A stretch of DNA of 64,000 nucleotides from Escarpia spicata (taxonomy: Eukaryota > Annelida > Polychaeta > Sabellida > Siboglinidae). The notes below the pieces were generated by a model. It had not been told where the DNA came from. It did no database searches and saw only the letters and a program-made list of their open reading frames with translations. The position numbers were made by a program, and so were the translations under genes. Below are positions 11,140-23,390 of this stretch, piece by piece (within the stretch, counting starts at the first letter, position 1; the number at the start of each line of letters is the position of its first letter). Where the stretch lies: NCBI GenBank assembly GCA_963995525.1, contig OZ023210.1:20582184-20646183 (forward strand), in the 5' to 3' direction.

Positions 11140-11410
11140 TGTACATCGGAAGATCGAGGCCCGGGGGTTTGCTGTTGGTGATTTTTCGCCGGAAATTCAG
11201 CGGGTCAGCACGTCTCGGCACGTATTCCGTGCCGTGGTGTCGCGCTATCGCGCTGTCTCGAAGACGGGGGGGGGGGGGGTGCTGTTGGAGATTTTCAGCG
11301 AAAGGAGGTATGCTTATATTCCGAGAGACCGGGAGATACACCAAAAAAATCCGGGAGACTCCCGCCGGAGACTCGGATTCCCGGGAGAGTTGGCAAGTCT
11401 GCAACAGGAA
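11140..11410 (+). repeat. Partial copy of the CCGGGAGA-type DNA repeat
   Basis: Shared features with the copy at 57.47-57.85 kb include ATCGGAAGA, GCTGTTGGAGATTT, CAGCGGGTCAGCA, CGCGCTGTCTCG, ACCGGGAGATACACCAAAAA and a right end CCGGGAGAGTTGGCAAGTCT. A run of 13 G lies at about 11,266. The left end is degraded. Confidence 0.6.
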
Positions 11411-12202
11411 AGAGAATAATATATGGTAGTGCGATTTAGTGGGGTTAGGGGATGTTGGAAAAAAAAGACAGAAAGGGTGGGAGAGATGTTTATAGAATTC
11501 GGAGGTGGAGCTGGAGCCTGGACTCAAAACAGTTCGGGGTGGGCGCAGATACTACTTCTTTGGGCAAGCAATTCCACTCGGCAATTGCGCGTGAGAAGAT
11601 GACATCTTCCTGTACTTCGAATACGGTGGTAGGGAAATTAAGTCATACCCGATGTCATGTGTCTTCTTACGTGTTTGTTTTTCGTGGTCGATCCATATAG
11701 TGTGGGCTGGTACAGCGAGTTAATTGTGTTATATTTAAATAGCATAGTGAGGCGTATACTTTCTTTCTACGAGGGTTGGCCAGTTTACTGTACGTGTCTA
11801 GATTGCATGACTCTACGGGGAAGTGTGGCGGGGTTTGTTGGTGAGTCTGCGCGCTATTCTCCTCTGGATCTTCTCGAAGGCAGTCACATTTTTGGTGGTG
11901 TGGGGATTCCAAACCGATAACAAAACTCGATAGCATTTTATAGAAAGTATGCTATATAGGAAATATGACATAGGATGTTTGCACAGTTCTGTAGAATATT
12001 CTATTTCTTTAAGAAATGGCAGTGACTGGATTTGTTGTTAAGGGAACTGAGTTGGCATGTTCCAGGACACGCCTTACTATAGGCTGGCTTTGTCAAAATG
12101 CTGTGTTTTGAGTTTCTTTATTTCCTATTTTGACGTTCCGTTCCTTGTTTGCCTCGTTTGCTTTGTGATATACATAATTATTATGCAAGGTATATGGTAT
12201 AA
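11411..12202. other. Non-coding sequence, nothing recognised
   Basis: Short open frames occur but have no recognisable domain, no repeat structure and no convincing splice sites. Confidence 0.3.
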
Positions 12203-12525
12203 ACCTTACGTGTGTGTATGTGTGTGCGTGCGTGCGTGGGTTCGTGCGTGCGTGGGTGCGTGCGTGCGTGTGCCTGTGTGAGGGTGTGAGGGTGTGCGTG
12301 TGTACACGTATGTACACGTGTGTGTTTAATTGTGTGTGTGTGCGCGCATGCGCGCATGCGCGTTCGTATGTGTGTGGGGGGTGCGTGTGTACACGTGTGT
12401 GTTTGTGTGTGTGCGTGCGCGCATACGCGTTCGTATGTATGCGTGTTGGGGTGTGCGCGCGTTTTTTATGGGGTATGTATGTGCGTGCGAATGTGCGTGC
12501 ATGATTGTGTGTGTAAGTCTAAACC
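12203..12525. repeat. GT/GCGT simple-sequence tract
   Basis: Alternating GT, GCGT and GTAC runs interrupted by point changes occupy about 320 bases. The alternating purine-pyrimidine pattern is of the kind that can adopt Z-DNA. Frames within it are artefacts. Confidence 0.9.
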
Positions 12526-12687
12526 CACGGTGCAGTATGTGCATGTACTTATTGGTATGGTGCAACATGTGTGTGCGGGCGCATATGTATACTGTATAGT
12601 TGTGTTCTACAAAAATGTGTCAGTTACAAATTTATGTTAGTGCCTTAACTTTTGTCTTGTGGAACACACATATATATATATATGATG

Positions 12688-13180
12688 GATACCATAGGCA
12701 GATCCAAGGGGACTTGGAGGCACGTGCCCTCTGTATATACTCTTGGAATGTGGACGCGCTATGTCTGCGCTAGAGTGGCGTGTCCCCTAGACCTTTTTAA
12801 TGTGCCCCCTTTATGTGCCCTCTTTATGTTCTGAAATTATATATAACGTCGCCGCGAAAATAGGCCTGTTGCAACAGCGACGACGGAGTGACGATAGCGA
12901 TCGAAGTGGTGCTGAAGCTCCGACGGAAAATCTCCAATAGTGTTACGATGCCATTGCGTCCGGGTTCGTCCGTGTACTGCAAAATGTACACGTACTTAAC
13001 ACGTTAATAAAATACGTTTGTTCCTACATAAACACTGTTAACGTTCAACAGACTCAAGACAAATTTTATAGCACCCTCATCCCCGTCTTCTAATGTCAAG
13101 TTCCAACAACGGAGTCGCACAGAAGCTCCGGCCACCCAATATGAATTTCGTTCGGCCGCCAGCGGTTTTTTGCGAGCCTC
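12688..13180 (+). mobile_element. MITE-like copy related to the element at 31.98-32.32 kb
   Basis: The left edge CATAGGCAGATCCAAGGGG and the following GGCACGTGCCC match the left end of the 31.98-kb element. The inner stretch with ATTTCGTTCGGCC near 13,142 also matches. The right terminus is missing and is replaced at about 13,184 by another CAGGGGTGGATCCAGAG terminus facing the same way. This implies a second truncated element or a rearranged join. Confidence 0.5.
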
Positions 13181-13183
13181 AGA

Positions 13184-13599
13184 GACAGGGGTGGATCCAG
13201 AGAGGGTATTGTCTGGAGGAGGGCTAAAAACCTCCACCTGGCGGCTGACGCAAAATCATATTTGGTGGTCTGAGCCGGACCTTCAGCACGAATCTGCTGT
13301 CACGCTGTCGAATCATACATATGACATAGCATGCATGGACGTAGTTAGCCGTACGCACGTATATGCACGTATGCTTCCACATCAATTTGTCAAGCTAAAA
13401 ATTCCATTTAAGACAGCTAGTGTCCATTGGAAGCCATGATAACGTTGTACCCCTTGGCAAAGAATGTCATTACTAACAATTTATTAATATTTTGATGGAG
13501 TTCCTAGAAGCAGGCAGCGCTAGTACGAAGCTGCTGCCGCTGGTAAACAGCCGGTGTTAGTTTGTAAAATTAATGGATCGACTCCTGTGCTAAATGGAC
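13184..13599 (+). mobile_element. Possible second truncated hAT-like MITE
   Basis: The start CAGGGGTGGATCCAGAG resembles the termini of the 31.98-kb element, but no partner end was found. The remainder is non-coding. Confidence 0.25.
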
Positions 13600-13958
13600 C
13601 GGGGGTCCATATGGACCTCATCGTGAAAAATCGATTTTTTTTTTTTTTTTTTAGATTTAGAAATAAAAAATTATAAACGTGGTTTACAGATGTCTAGACA
13701 TTAAAACAGTACTATTCTTAAAGGGAAAATTTAAGTGTACTACTAAAATTGTCAAAACAATGTTAATAACCGTAAAAAGATACTGGAATGGCCATTGTAG
13801 ATTTAGGCCTATACCAGTAATGTTCGAACACATTTTTGTATATTTTGTGTTATAGCATGTGCACCAATTAATCACTTTTAGCTCACACAAAACACATTAA
13901 ACAGTCGTTTTTCACAGGGCAGTCCATTTTTCACGCCGTAGTAAATGGACCCCTGCGA
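13600..13958. mobile_element. Short element with imperfect terminal inverted repeats
   Basis: The left end carries GGGGGTCCATATGG...CGTGAAAAATCG. The right end, reverse-complemented, carries AGGGGTCCATTTAC...CGTGAAAAATGG, an imperfect pair about 30 bases long. A run of about 17 T follows the left arm. No target duplication is certain, and there is no coding content. Confidence 0.35.
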
Positions 13959-14225
13959 CGCAGGTCGGTTAATAACATCACACCGGCAGGCAGGCAAGCC
14001 GGTGACTAGACAAAACACACATATGTCATCATTCATTGTATTTGTAACAATTTATCATTATTTGACTACCTCTATGGGGTGAGACTAACAGAAGCATGCA
14101 TCCACTATGAAGTAGGCCATGTAAGAATGGTGGCGTTGACGGAGCCCCACAACGGCAAGGGAAACGGACAGGTTAGTTTTTTTTTATCAAATAAATGTTG
14201 ATGCAGCTAATGTTGTTGTTGAATG

Positions 14226-17200
14226 GTTGGCAACTGGTGGTCAAGTGGGAGAAGTGGTGGTCAAGTGGGAGAAGTGGTGGTCAAGTGGGAGAAGCGGTGG
14301 TCAAGTGGGAGAAGTGGTGGTCAAGTGGGAGAAGTGGTGGTCAAGTGGGAGAAGTGGTGGGCAAGTGGGAGAAGTGGTGATCAAGTGGGAGAAGTGGTGG
14401 TCAAGCGGGAAAAGTGGTGGGCAAGTGGGAGAAGTAGTGGTCAAGTGGTAGAAGTGGTGGGCAAGTGGGAGAAGTGGTTGTCAAGTGGGAGAAGTGGTGG
14501 TCAAGTGGGAGAAGTGGTGATAAAGTGGGAGAAGTGGTGGTCAAGTGGGAGAAGTGGTGGGCAAGTGGGAGAAGTGGTGGTCAAGTGGGAGAAGTGGTGA
14601 TCAAGTGGTATAAGTGGTGGTCAAGTGGGAGAAGTGGTGATCAAGTGGTGGGAGAAGTGGTGGTCAAGAGGGAGAAGTGGTGGTCAAGTGGGAGAAGTGG
14701 TGGTCAAGTGGGAGAAGTGGTGGTCAAGTGGGAGAAATGGTGATCAAGTGGGAGAAGTGGTGGTCAAGTGGGAGAAGTGGTGGTCAAGTGGGAGAAGTGG
14801 TGGTCAAGTGGGAGAAGTGGTGGTCAAGTGGGAGAAGTGGTGGTCAAATGCGAGAAATGGTGTTCAAGTGGGAGAAGTGTTGGGCAAGTGGGAGAAGTGG
14901 TGGTTAAGTGGTGGTCAAGTGGGATAACTGGTGGACACGTGGGGGAAGTGGTGGTCAAGTGGAAGAAGTGGTCGTCAAATGGGAGAAGTGGTGGTCAAGT
15001 GGGAGAAGTGGTCGTCAAGTGGGAGAAGTGGTCGTCAAGTGGGAGAAGTGGTGGTCAAGTGGGAGAAGTGGTGGGCAAGTGGTGGGAAAGTGGGTGAAGT
15101 GGTGGTCAAGTGGGAGAAGTGGGAGAAGTGGTGATCAAGTGGGATAATTGGTGGTCAAGTGTGAGAAGTGGTGGGCAAGTGGGAGTAGTGGTGGTCAAGT
15201 GGGAGAAGTGGTGGTCAAGTAGGAGAAGTGGTGGTCAAGTGGGAGAAGTGGTGGTCAAGTGGGAGAAGTGGTGGTCAAGTGGGAGAAGTGGTGGTCAAGT
15301 GGGAGAAGTGGTGGTCAAGTGGGAGAAGTGGTGGGCAAGTGGGAGAAGTGGTGGGCAAGTGGGAGAAGTGGTGATCAAGTGGTGGTCAAGTGGGAGAAGT
15401 GGTGGGCAAGTGGGAGAAGTGGTGATCAAGTGGGAGAAGTGGTGGTCAAGTGGGAGAAGTGGTGGGCAAGTGGGAGAAGTGGTGGGCAAGTGGGAGAAGT
15501 GGTGGGCAAGTGGAAGAAGTGGTGGGCAAGTGGGGGAAGGGGTGGTCAAGTGGGAGAAGTGGTGGTCAAGTGGGAGAAATGGTGATCAAGTGGGAGAAGT
15601 GGTGGTCAAGTGGGAGAAGTGGTGATCAAGTGGGAGAAGTGGTGGTCAAGTGGGAGAAGTGGTGGGCAAGTGGGAGAAGTGGTGGGCAAGTGGGATAAGT
15701 GGTGGGCTAGTGGGAGAAGTGGTGGTCAAGTGGGAGAAGTGGTGGTCAAGTGGGAGAAGTGGTGATCAAGTAGGAGAAGTGGTGGTCAAGGGGGAGAAGT
15801 GGTGGTCAAGTGGGAGAAGTGGTGGGCAAGTGGGAGAAGTGGTGGTCAAGTGGGAGAAGTGGTGGTCAAGTGGGAGAAGTGGTGGTCAAGTGGGAGAAGT
15901 GGTGGTCAAGTGGGAGAAGTGGTGGTCAAGTGGGAGAAGTGGTGGTCAAGTAGAAGTGGTGGTCAAGTGGGAGAAGTGGTGGTCAAGTGGGATAAGTGGT
16001 GGTCAAGTGGGAGAAGTGGTGATCAAGTGGTGGGAGAAGTGGTGGTCAAGTGGGAGAAGTGGTGGGCAAGTGGGAGAAGTGGTGGGCAAGTGGGATAAGT
16101 GGTGGGCTAGTGGGAGAAGTGGTGGTCAAATGGGAGAAGTGGTGGTCAAGTGGGAGAAGTGGTGATCAAGTGGGAGAAGTGGTGGTCAAGGGGGAGAAGT
16201 GGTGGTCAAGTGGGAGAAGTGGTGGGCAAGTGGGAGAAGTGGTGGTCAAGTGGGAGAAGTGGTGGTCAAGTGGGAGAAGTGGTGGTCAAGTGGGAGAAGT
16301 GGTGGTCAAGTGGGAGAAGTGGTGGTCAAGTGGGAGAAGTGGTGGTCAAGTGGGAGAAGTGGTGATCAAGTGGGAGAAGTGGTGGGCAAGTGGTGGGAAA
16401 GTGGGTGAAGTGGTGGTCAAGTGGGAGAAGTGGGAGAAGTGGTGATCAAGTGGGATAATTGGTGGTCAAGTGTGAGAAGTGGTGGGCAAGTGGGAGTAGT
16501 GGTGGTCAAGTGGGAGAAGTGGTGGTCAAGTGGGAGAAGTGGTGGTCAAGTGGGAGAAGTGGTGGTCAAGTGGGAGAAGTGGTGGTCAAGTGGGAGAAGT
16601 GGTGGTCAAGTGGGAGAAGTGGTGGTCAAGTGGGAGAAGTGGTGGGCAAGTGGGAGAAGTGGTGGGCAAGTGGGAGAAGTGGTGATCAAGTGGTGGTCAA
16701 GTGGGAGAAGTGGTGGGCAAGTGGGAGAAGTGGTGATCAAGTGGGAGAAGTGGTGGTCAAGTGGGAGAAATGGTGGGCAAGTGGGAGAAGTGGTGGGCAA
16801 GTGGGAGAAGTGGTGGGCAAGTGGAAGAAGTGGTGGGCAAGTGGGGGAAGGGGTGGTCAAGTGGGAGAAGTGGTGGTCAAGTGGGAGAAATGGTGGTCAA
16901 GTGGGAGAAGTGGTGGTCAAGTGGGAGAAGTGGTGATCAAGTGGGAGAAGTGGTGGGCAAGTGGGAGAAGTGGTGGGCAAGTGGGATAAGTGGTGGGCTA
17001 GTGGGAGAAGTGGTGGTCAAGTGGGAGAAGTGGTGGTCAAGTGGGAGAAGTGGTGATCAAGTAGGAGAAGTGGTGGTCAAGGGGGAGAAGTGGTGGTCAA
17101 GTGGGAGAAGTGGTGGGCAAGTGGGAGAAGTGGTGGTCAAGTGGGAGAAGTGGTGGTCAAGTGGGAGAAGTGGTGGTCAAGTGGGAGAAGTGGTGGTCAA

Positions 17201-19610
17201 GTGGGAGAAGTGGTGGTCAAGTGGGAGAAGTGGTGGTCAAGTGGGAGAAGTGGTGGTCAAGTAGAAGTGGTGGTCAAGTGGGAGAAGTGGTGGTCAAGTG
17301 GGATAAGTGGTGGTCAAGTGGGAGAAGTGGTGATCAAGTGGTGGGAGAAGTGGTGGTCAAGTGGGAGAAGTGGTGGGCAAGTGGGAGAAGTGGTGGGCAA
17401 GTGGGATAAGTGGTGGGCTAGTGGGAGAAGTGGTGGTCAAATGGGAGAAGTGGTGGTCAAGTGAGAGAAGTGGTGATCAAGTGGGAGAAGTGGTGATCAA
17501 GGGGGAGAAGTGGTGGTCAAGTGGGAGAAGTGGTGGGCAAGTGGGAGAAGTGGTGGTCAAGTGGGAGAAGTGGTGGTCAAGTGGGAGAAGTGGTGGTCAA
17601 GTGGGAGAAGTGGTGGTCAAGTGGGAGAAGTGGTGGTCAAGTGGGAGAAGTGGTGGTCAAGTGGGAGAAGTGGTGATCAAGTGGGAGAAGTCGTGGTCAA
17701 GTGGGAGAAGTGGTGGTCAAGTGGGAGAAGTGGTGGTCAAGTGGGAGAAGTGGTGGTCAAATGCGAGAAGTGGTGTTCAAGTGGGAGAAGTGTTGGTTAA
17801 GTGGTGGTCAAGTGTGATAACTGGTGGACACGTGGGAGAAGTGGTGGTCAAGTGGAAGAAGTGGTGGGCAAGTGGGAGAAATGGTGGTCAAATGGGAGAA
17901 GTGGTGGTTAAGTGGGAGAAGTGGTGGTCAAATGCGAGAAATGGTGTTCAAGTGGGAGAAGTGGTGGTTAAGTGGTGGTCAAGTGGGATAACTGGTGGAC
18001 ACGTGGGAGAAGTGGTGGTCAAGTGGAAGAAGTGGTGGGCAAATGGGAGAAGTGGTGGTCAAGTGGGAGAAGTGGTGGTCAAGTGGGAGAAGTGGTGGGC
18101 AAGTGGGAGAAGTGGTGATCAAGTGGTGGTCAAGTGGGAGAAGTGGTGGGCAAGTGGGAGAAGTGGTGATCAAGTGGGAGAAGTGGTGGTCAAGTGGGAG
18201 AAGTGGTGGGCAAGTGGGAGAAGTGGTGGTCAAGTGGAAGAAGTGGAGGGCAAGTGGGAGAAGTGGTGGTCAAGTGGGAGAAGTGGTGGCCAAGTGGGAG
18301 AAATGGTGATCAAGTGGGAGAAGTGGTGGTCAAGTGGGAGAAGTGGTGATCAAGTGGGAGAAGTGGTGATCAAGTGGGAGAAGTGGTGGGCAAGTGGGAG
18401 AAGTGGTGGGCAAGTGGGAGAAGTGGTGGTCAAGTGGGAGAAGTGGTGGTCAAGTGGGAGAAGTGGTGATCAAGAGGGAGAAGTGGTGGTCAAGTGGGAG
18501 AAGTGGTGGTCAAGTGGGAGAAGTGGTGGGCAAGTGGGAGAAGTGGTGGTCAAGTGGGAGAAGTGGTGGTCAAGTGGGAGAAGTGGTGGTCAAGTGGGAG
18601 AAGTGGTGGTCAAGTGGGAGAAGTTGTGGTCAAGTGGGAGAAGTGGTGGTCAATTGGGAGAAGTGGTGGTCAAGTGGGAGAAGTGGTGGTCAAGTGGGAG
18701 AAGTGGTGGTCAAGTGGGATAAGTGGTGGTCAAGTGGGAGAAGTGGTGATCAAGTGGTGGGAGAAGTGGTGGTCAAATGGGAGAAGTGGTGGTCAAGTGG
18801 GAGAAGTGGTGGTCAAGTGGGAGAAGTGGTGGTCAAGTGGGAGAAGTGGTGGTCAAGTGGGAGAAGTGGTGGTCAAGTAGGAGAAGTGGTGGTCAAGTGG
18901 GAGAAGTGGTGGTCAAATGCAAGAAGTGGTGTTCAAGTGGGAGAAGTGTTGGTTAAGTGGTGGTCAAGTGGGAGAAGTGGTGGTCAATTGGAAGAAGTGG
19001 TGGGCAAGTGGGAGAAGTGGTGGTCAAATGGGAGAAGTGGTGGTCAAATGCGAGAAATGGTGTTCAAGTGGGAGAAGTGGTGGTTAAGTGGTGGTCAAGT
19101 GGGATAACTGGTAGACACGTGGGAGAAGTGGTGGTCAAGTGGGAGAAGTGGTGGACAAGTGGGAGAAGTGGTGGACAAGTGGGAGAAGTGGTGGTCAAGT
19201 GGGAGAAGTGGTGTTCAAATGGGAGAATTGGTGGTTAATTGGGAGAAGTTCAAGTGGGAGAAGTAGTGGTCAATTGGGAGAAGTGATGGGCAAGTGGGAG
19301 AAGTGGTGTGTAAGTGGGAGAAGTGGTGGACAAGTGGGAGAAGTGGTGGTCAAGTGGGAGAAGTGGTGGTCAATTGGGAGAAGTGGTGGTCAAGTGGAAG
19401 AAGTGGTGGTGAAGTGGGAGAAATTGTGGGCAAGTGGAAGAAGTGGTGGTCAAGTGGGAGAAGTAGTGGTCAAGTGGAAGAAGTGGTGGGCAAGTGGGAG
19501 AAGTAGTGGGCAAGTGGGAGAAGTAGTGGTCAAGTGGAAGAAGTGGTGGGCAAGTGGGAGAAGTGGTGGGCAAGTGAGAGAAGTGGTGGGCAAGAGTGAA
19601 GAACCTGGGA
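14226..19610 (+). repeat. Minisatellite, 20-bp unit, about 268 copies (5.4 kb)
   Basis: The consensus unit is GGTCAAGTGGGAGAAGTGGT. Common variants put A, G or T in the fourth triplet (GGGCAAG, GATCAAG, GGTTAAG) or change GAGAAG to GATAAG. Occasional units are shortened, such as GGTCAAGTGGTGGTCAAG. Because 20 is not divisible by three, each strand encodes a single 20-residue peptide cycling through all frames: GQVGEVVVKWEKWWSSGRSG on plus, and a Pro/Leu/His-rich one on minus. Neither contains a stop. The many long open frames here, up to 453 codons at 17,361-18,722, follow from this and are not evidence of a protein. No start context, splice sites or flanking coding sequence are seen. Confidence 0.97.
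15071..17690 (+). repeat. Higher-order duplication of 1,311 bp within the 20-bp array
   Basis: The irregular unit series beginning GTGGGCAAGTGGTGGGAAAG at 15,071 recurs at 16,382. The distinctive GGGCTAGTGGG unit series starting at 16,050 recurs at 17,361. Both offsets are 1,311 bases, and the variant order in between is nearly identical. This is a recent block duplication spanning about 65 units. An extra, shorter recurrence of the GGGCTAG block (15,650 to 16,050, 400 bp) is nested inside. Confidence 0.85.
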
Positions 19611-20499
19611 AAGTCATAGATGAAAGTGAATTGATAGGCTTTCTATTAGCACCGAGAAGGGCACGTAGCTTAACTACCTAGATCGATCTAGCTTTTGAAA
19701 AATGGAAAGGGCTTAATCATAAAAATTTTCACACATTCGCACACGGATGTTACGCGATATTAGTATTGTCAAATGGATAATGTGACATCGCTCAGTTTGC
19801 TTGTTTCGTTTCCAGTTCTTGAAATTAAAGCAAAACACCATTGTATCGCTCAATTTACATTCCTTTGCGTTGGTCTTTGCATTTGATAAAGTCGGACTTT
19901 GGCGTCAGGCTGCTGGTATTGGTAGAAGTGTATTTGGCCCGAGTTAGTTGTGCCTTTGTTCTTTGCAAATTAATAACATATAATGTAAGCAAAACTTAAC
20001 GAAAAGAAGTCCACACTCTTTACCTTAGGGTTTAAGTTTACGACCTTAAGTTTAGGTTTGATAGTTGGGTGGGTAGGCCAGACAATAATGTTTTCTATTT
20101 AACACAATTTGTTTGGACTACTTTGTCCTGAAAGTAGTAGCTATAAGAAGTAACATGGAAGTTGTTTCACACTGCACAGAAATATCACACCTGTTTTTAG
20201 ATTTCATTGTAAGAAAACGTTAATGTCTTTCCAGGATCCACTTTCACAACATATTGGTCATTGGAATAAATGCACATACAAATATCTGTGCAACTACTTG
20301 TGGCAAAATAACTTTATTTTTCACGAGAATGATATATTTGTGCACAGCCAACGTTTTTGTAGTACAAATCTTATAATCCCCTCTGTATTAAACCCTTCTC
20401 ATAATTATAGTTATCATAACTTCCATATAAGACAGTCTCAAATGATTTACATAACTCGGAAACTTTAAAAGTAATCCTGCAAATATGGTCTTTTTGGCC
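19611..20499. other. Non-coding sequence after the array
   Basis: Nothing recognisable was seen. Open frames are short and AT-rich. Confidence 0.3.
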
Positions 20500-21250
20500 C
20501 AGCCCCAAGGATGACTTTAATAGCGAGGTTCCACTGTAGTTCAAAAGCATAACTATAACGATAAAGTGATGTGAAATTATATTAGTTTCTTTAACTCAAA
20601 CTAAGCTAATCCAGCATGCAGACCCATAAACAGTTTCATATAATGTGTTTTTGTCTTTGTTTAACGTTTTATTTTCATCCTGATGTAGACAAGGTTGAAT
20701 AGACAGACATAATTAATATAGTTTCAATCTATAAACTCACTTGAAAAATGGTTTTTAGAATAGTAGATACAACTTTAGGACTCCACATAACTCGAACTCG
20801 GTTAAGTTGATTTTCACTTTAGTCAACTCTTTTTCCTCGGCCCCGGCTATATTTGTATCTCATATAGTATAAGATAATCTGCATAAGGCGATTTCTCTTA
20901 AGTCAAAGTTTTGGTTTAGTCGACTCGATTTCACCTGCACACGCATATCATTTCGTTCATTCGGTTAATTCGAATTTTGTAAATCTGCTACAAAATAATT
21001 AAATTCCATCTACACACATAATATAAAACAGTATTACCATATTGATAGAGTGATTTTGTTAAGGATTTAGTTACTCTTAGTCTTTTTCGCACTGCGTTAC
21101 TTTTGCGTACTTTATTGTGTGTACCAGCAGGAAAGCGCATACTTCACGCAAAGTTAACCGATGTCGTACAAAAACATAGATCCTGATAAGTTCTGATAAG
21201 TAGAAGCATTTTCATGGGTCCCTGAAGGTTTGACTTATGCGGAATGCACT
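20500..21250. mobile_element. Pogo/Tigger-like repeat fragments
   Basis: GCGAGGTTCCACTGTA at about 20,523 is the right-terminal form of pogo/Tigger-type repeats, whose ends begin TACAGTGGAACCTCG and insert at TA. A second end, GACTTATGCGGAATGCACTGTA at about 21,232, has the same layout. It follows a stretch rich in AACTCGAACTCGGTTAAG and CTTAAGTCAAAG motifs that are typical of such elements. No transposase frame remains. Left ends were not located. Confidence 0.4.
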
Positions 21251-21394
21251 GTACACGTAAAATTATCAATGAGAAATGACAATACATATGCCATCATACT
21301 ATTGGGTGATTATGTTCACAAGTGAAAATGAATTTTCCAAAATCACAACTAGTAACATACCTCCTTATGTAACAGTATTCTAGGATGTTTTCTG

Positions 21395-22480
21395 TTCTAT
21401 TTTAGATACACTGCACATTTAAGTGGGCAATGGAGAGTTTATTGAAGACAAACGTGACGTCAGTGCAAAGATTCCTGTATAAGTTTCCGATACAAGTCTC
21501 CGTCTCTCAACTCTTTGAGTTTGACTACAATCTAGACATCGTTTCTTCTACAAATTGCACATTGCTTAGACATTCCGCTGTTGATGACAAATATATACCA
21601 AATATAAAAGTGGAAGATGAACAACCAAAATCCATGCAAGGAGACAGCGTGTGCATGCAGTCTACAAAGACAGATTGGTGTTCATGTCTCCACACATTTT
21701 GAAAGTTCTGTGGAACTATCAATTGTGAAGATCAACGACTAGAATTCAGTGAAAAAGACGATAGTTTGCCATCAAAAAACAGATCAGCTGCCAACATTTA
21801 TAAAACTTATGTTAGTGAACTCGCCGAAGTGAAACAAGAGAAGATGATGCTGATGAATATGACAGGGACAGTGAGGAGACGAGACATTGGGTGGTGTGTG
21901 AAGGTGGCCTACTGAAAGAGACCAAACGGAACACACTCTGGGTGTCTCAGAGACTTGTGCAGGTGAAAATTGCAGCGAGAACAATGATCAACAGCAGATG
22001 CACAGCAGTATGAATGGTACCAATGAAACACAAATGATTATGAGGCTCAACACAAGTTCTATACAAGAAATGTTACTCGCACAACCTAGACAAGTCATAA
22101 CTATTTAAAAGGGTCACACTGATCGCAAGCCATACATGTGTGGGCCGTACGGAGACGCATTCATAGATGGCAGTTGTTTGGCAGTTCATCATAGAAGTTC
22201 ATCAAGATAGTTGTATTCGTGTGACATGTGTGGAATGTCATTTTTGTTCCAATATTACCTCAGAATTCATAAACGACTACACGCACGTGACAAACCGGAT
22301 TCAGTTAATCTTGCTGTACATGAAATAAGACGCATACTTGTAAAATGTTTCCTTTGTACAGCATGCGGAAAGCGATTCTCCAGATCAAGTCATCTTATAG
22401 ACAACATAATTCGAACATACACACACAGGTGAGAAACCGTTGACTTGTTGGGACGTCTTTCGCACCATCAAATAACCTTA
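21395..22480 (+). pseudogene. C2H2 zinc-finger protein gene, decayed
   Basis: A frame from ATG 21,430 gives an acidic N-terminal region (KVEDEQPKSMQ) and is stopped at 21,702. Coding character continues in shifted frames (SELAEVKQEKMM near 21,815). Zinc-finger units follow. KPYMCGPYGDAF near 22,122 is degenerate. YSCDMCGMSFLFQYYLRIHK near 22,214 keeps the Cys2-His2 spacing. CTACGKRFSRSSHL near 22,358 then leads into a frameshifted GEKP linker at about 22,432. The family consists of nuclear DNA-binding proteins, and the target cannot be read from this fragment. A possible acceptor, TATTTTAG, lies just before 21,410. Several stops and frame changes make it a pseudogene unless the assembly is at fault. 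Confidence 0.65.
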
Positions 22481-23390
22481 CTGCACATGACCAACACACA
22501 CAACTGTATAATCTTTCACTTGTAATGTAGCTTGAACATAATGCCCGGTTTTGGGACATAATGCCCACCCTAACACAGCTTTACAATTCGAAAATAAGTA
22601 TTTCGAGATAGCCGCCCATATGGAGTAGCATATCATTCTTACCATTAGGATAACATATGATTGCAGCAAATGAAATGCACACACTTGTATTAGTAAACAT
22701 TTGATACTACAAATTATAATCAGTATTCACAACTAAAGTGGTGGAATATTTAACATATGGGGTAAAAGGTCATGTAGTAGTAGAGGAAACCGCATAGGGT
22801 CAGAAGTACTATAGTCTATAGATGATAATATTATTGTATATAATTGTATATATATATATATATTTGTGTATATATATATATACATACATGATTATGTGTA
22901 ACAATGAATGTGAGTGAATTAATTGCAAAGGTATATCTGTGCATGCTAGATACAGTCTCAGTATATTAAATCGAACACACTTGTTAAATCTCAGATAAAG
23001 GACTGACTAATTAATTATCTAACTTACTAGTAAGGCTCTTGAGAAGATTATAAAAACGTACTGTATGCAGTAAATTTCATCATTTTGTAACATAAAATAA
23101 ATAAACAAATAACAGCGCTGAGCGTCTGCAGCTCGAGCGAGACTGATTTGAATTGGACAGAGAAGAACGACAGGAGAGACTGCAGTTAGAAAGACAGCTA
23201 TAAATGTGTGTAGACAATAGGGGGATTGATAACTGCTATGATAATGATATCCGGTCAGTCATTGTCCAGGGGCGTCCACAGTCCTAAATCCGGCGCTAAT
23301 TCTTGCATTCATGCAGTCTCACAGTACATATAATATATACATGTATAAGAAGGCATATTGTGACGCATTTCCCTTGAAAAAGCATATGGG
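22481..23390. other. AT-rich spacer with TA microsatellite
   Basis: A (TA)n tract at 22,845-22,882 is broken by TTTGTG. Otherwise there is no coding sequence and no repeat boundary, apart from GATTTGAATTGGACAGAGAAG near 23,144, which I cannot assign. Confidence 0.4.

Noticed and set aside
12203..12640. Cys/Val-rich open frames of about 90-106 codons
   Set aside because: They are translations of GT/GCGT simple sequence.
14226..19610. Dozens of long open frames (up to 453 codons) encoding VVKWEKWWSSGRSGGQVGE-like repeats
   Set aside because: The 20-bp unit has no stop in any frame, so open frames are unavoidable. All three frames on a strand give the same peptide, and there are no start, splice or flanking coding signals.
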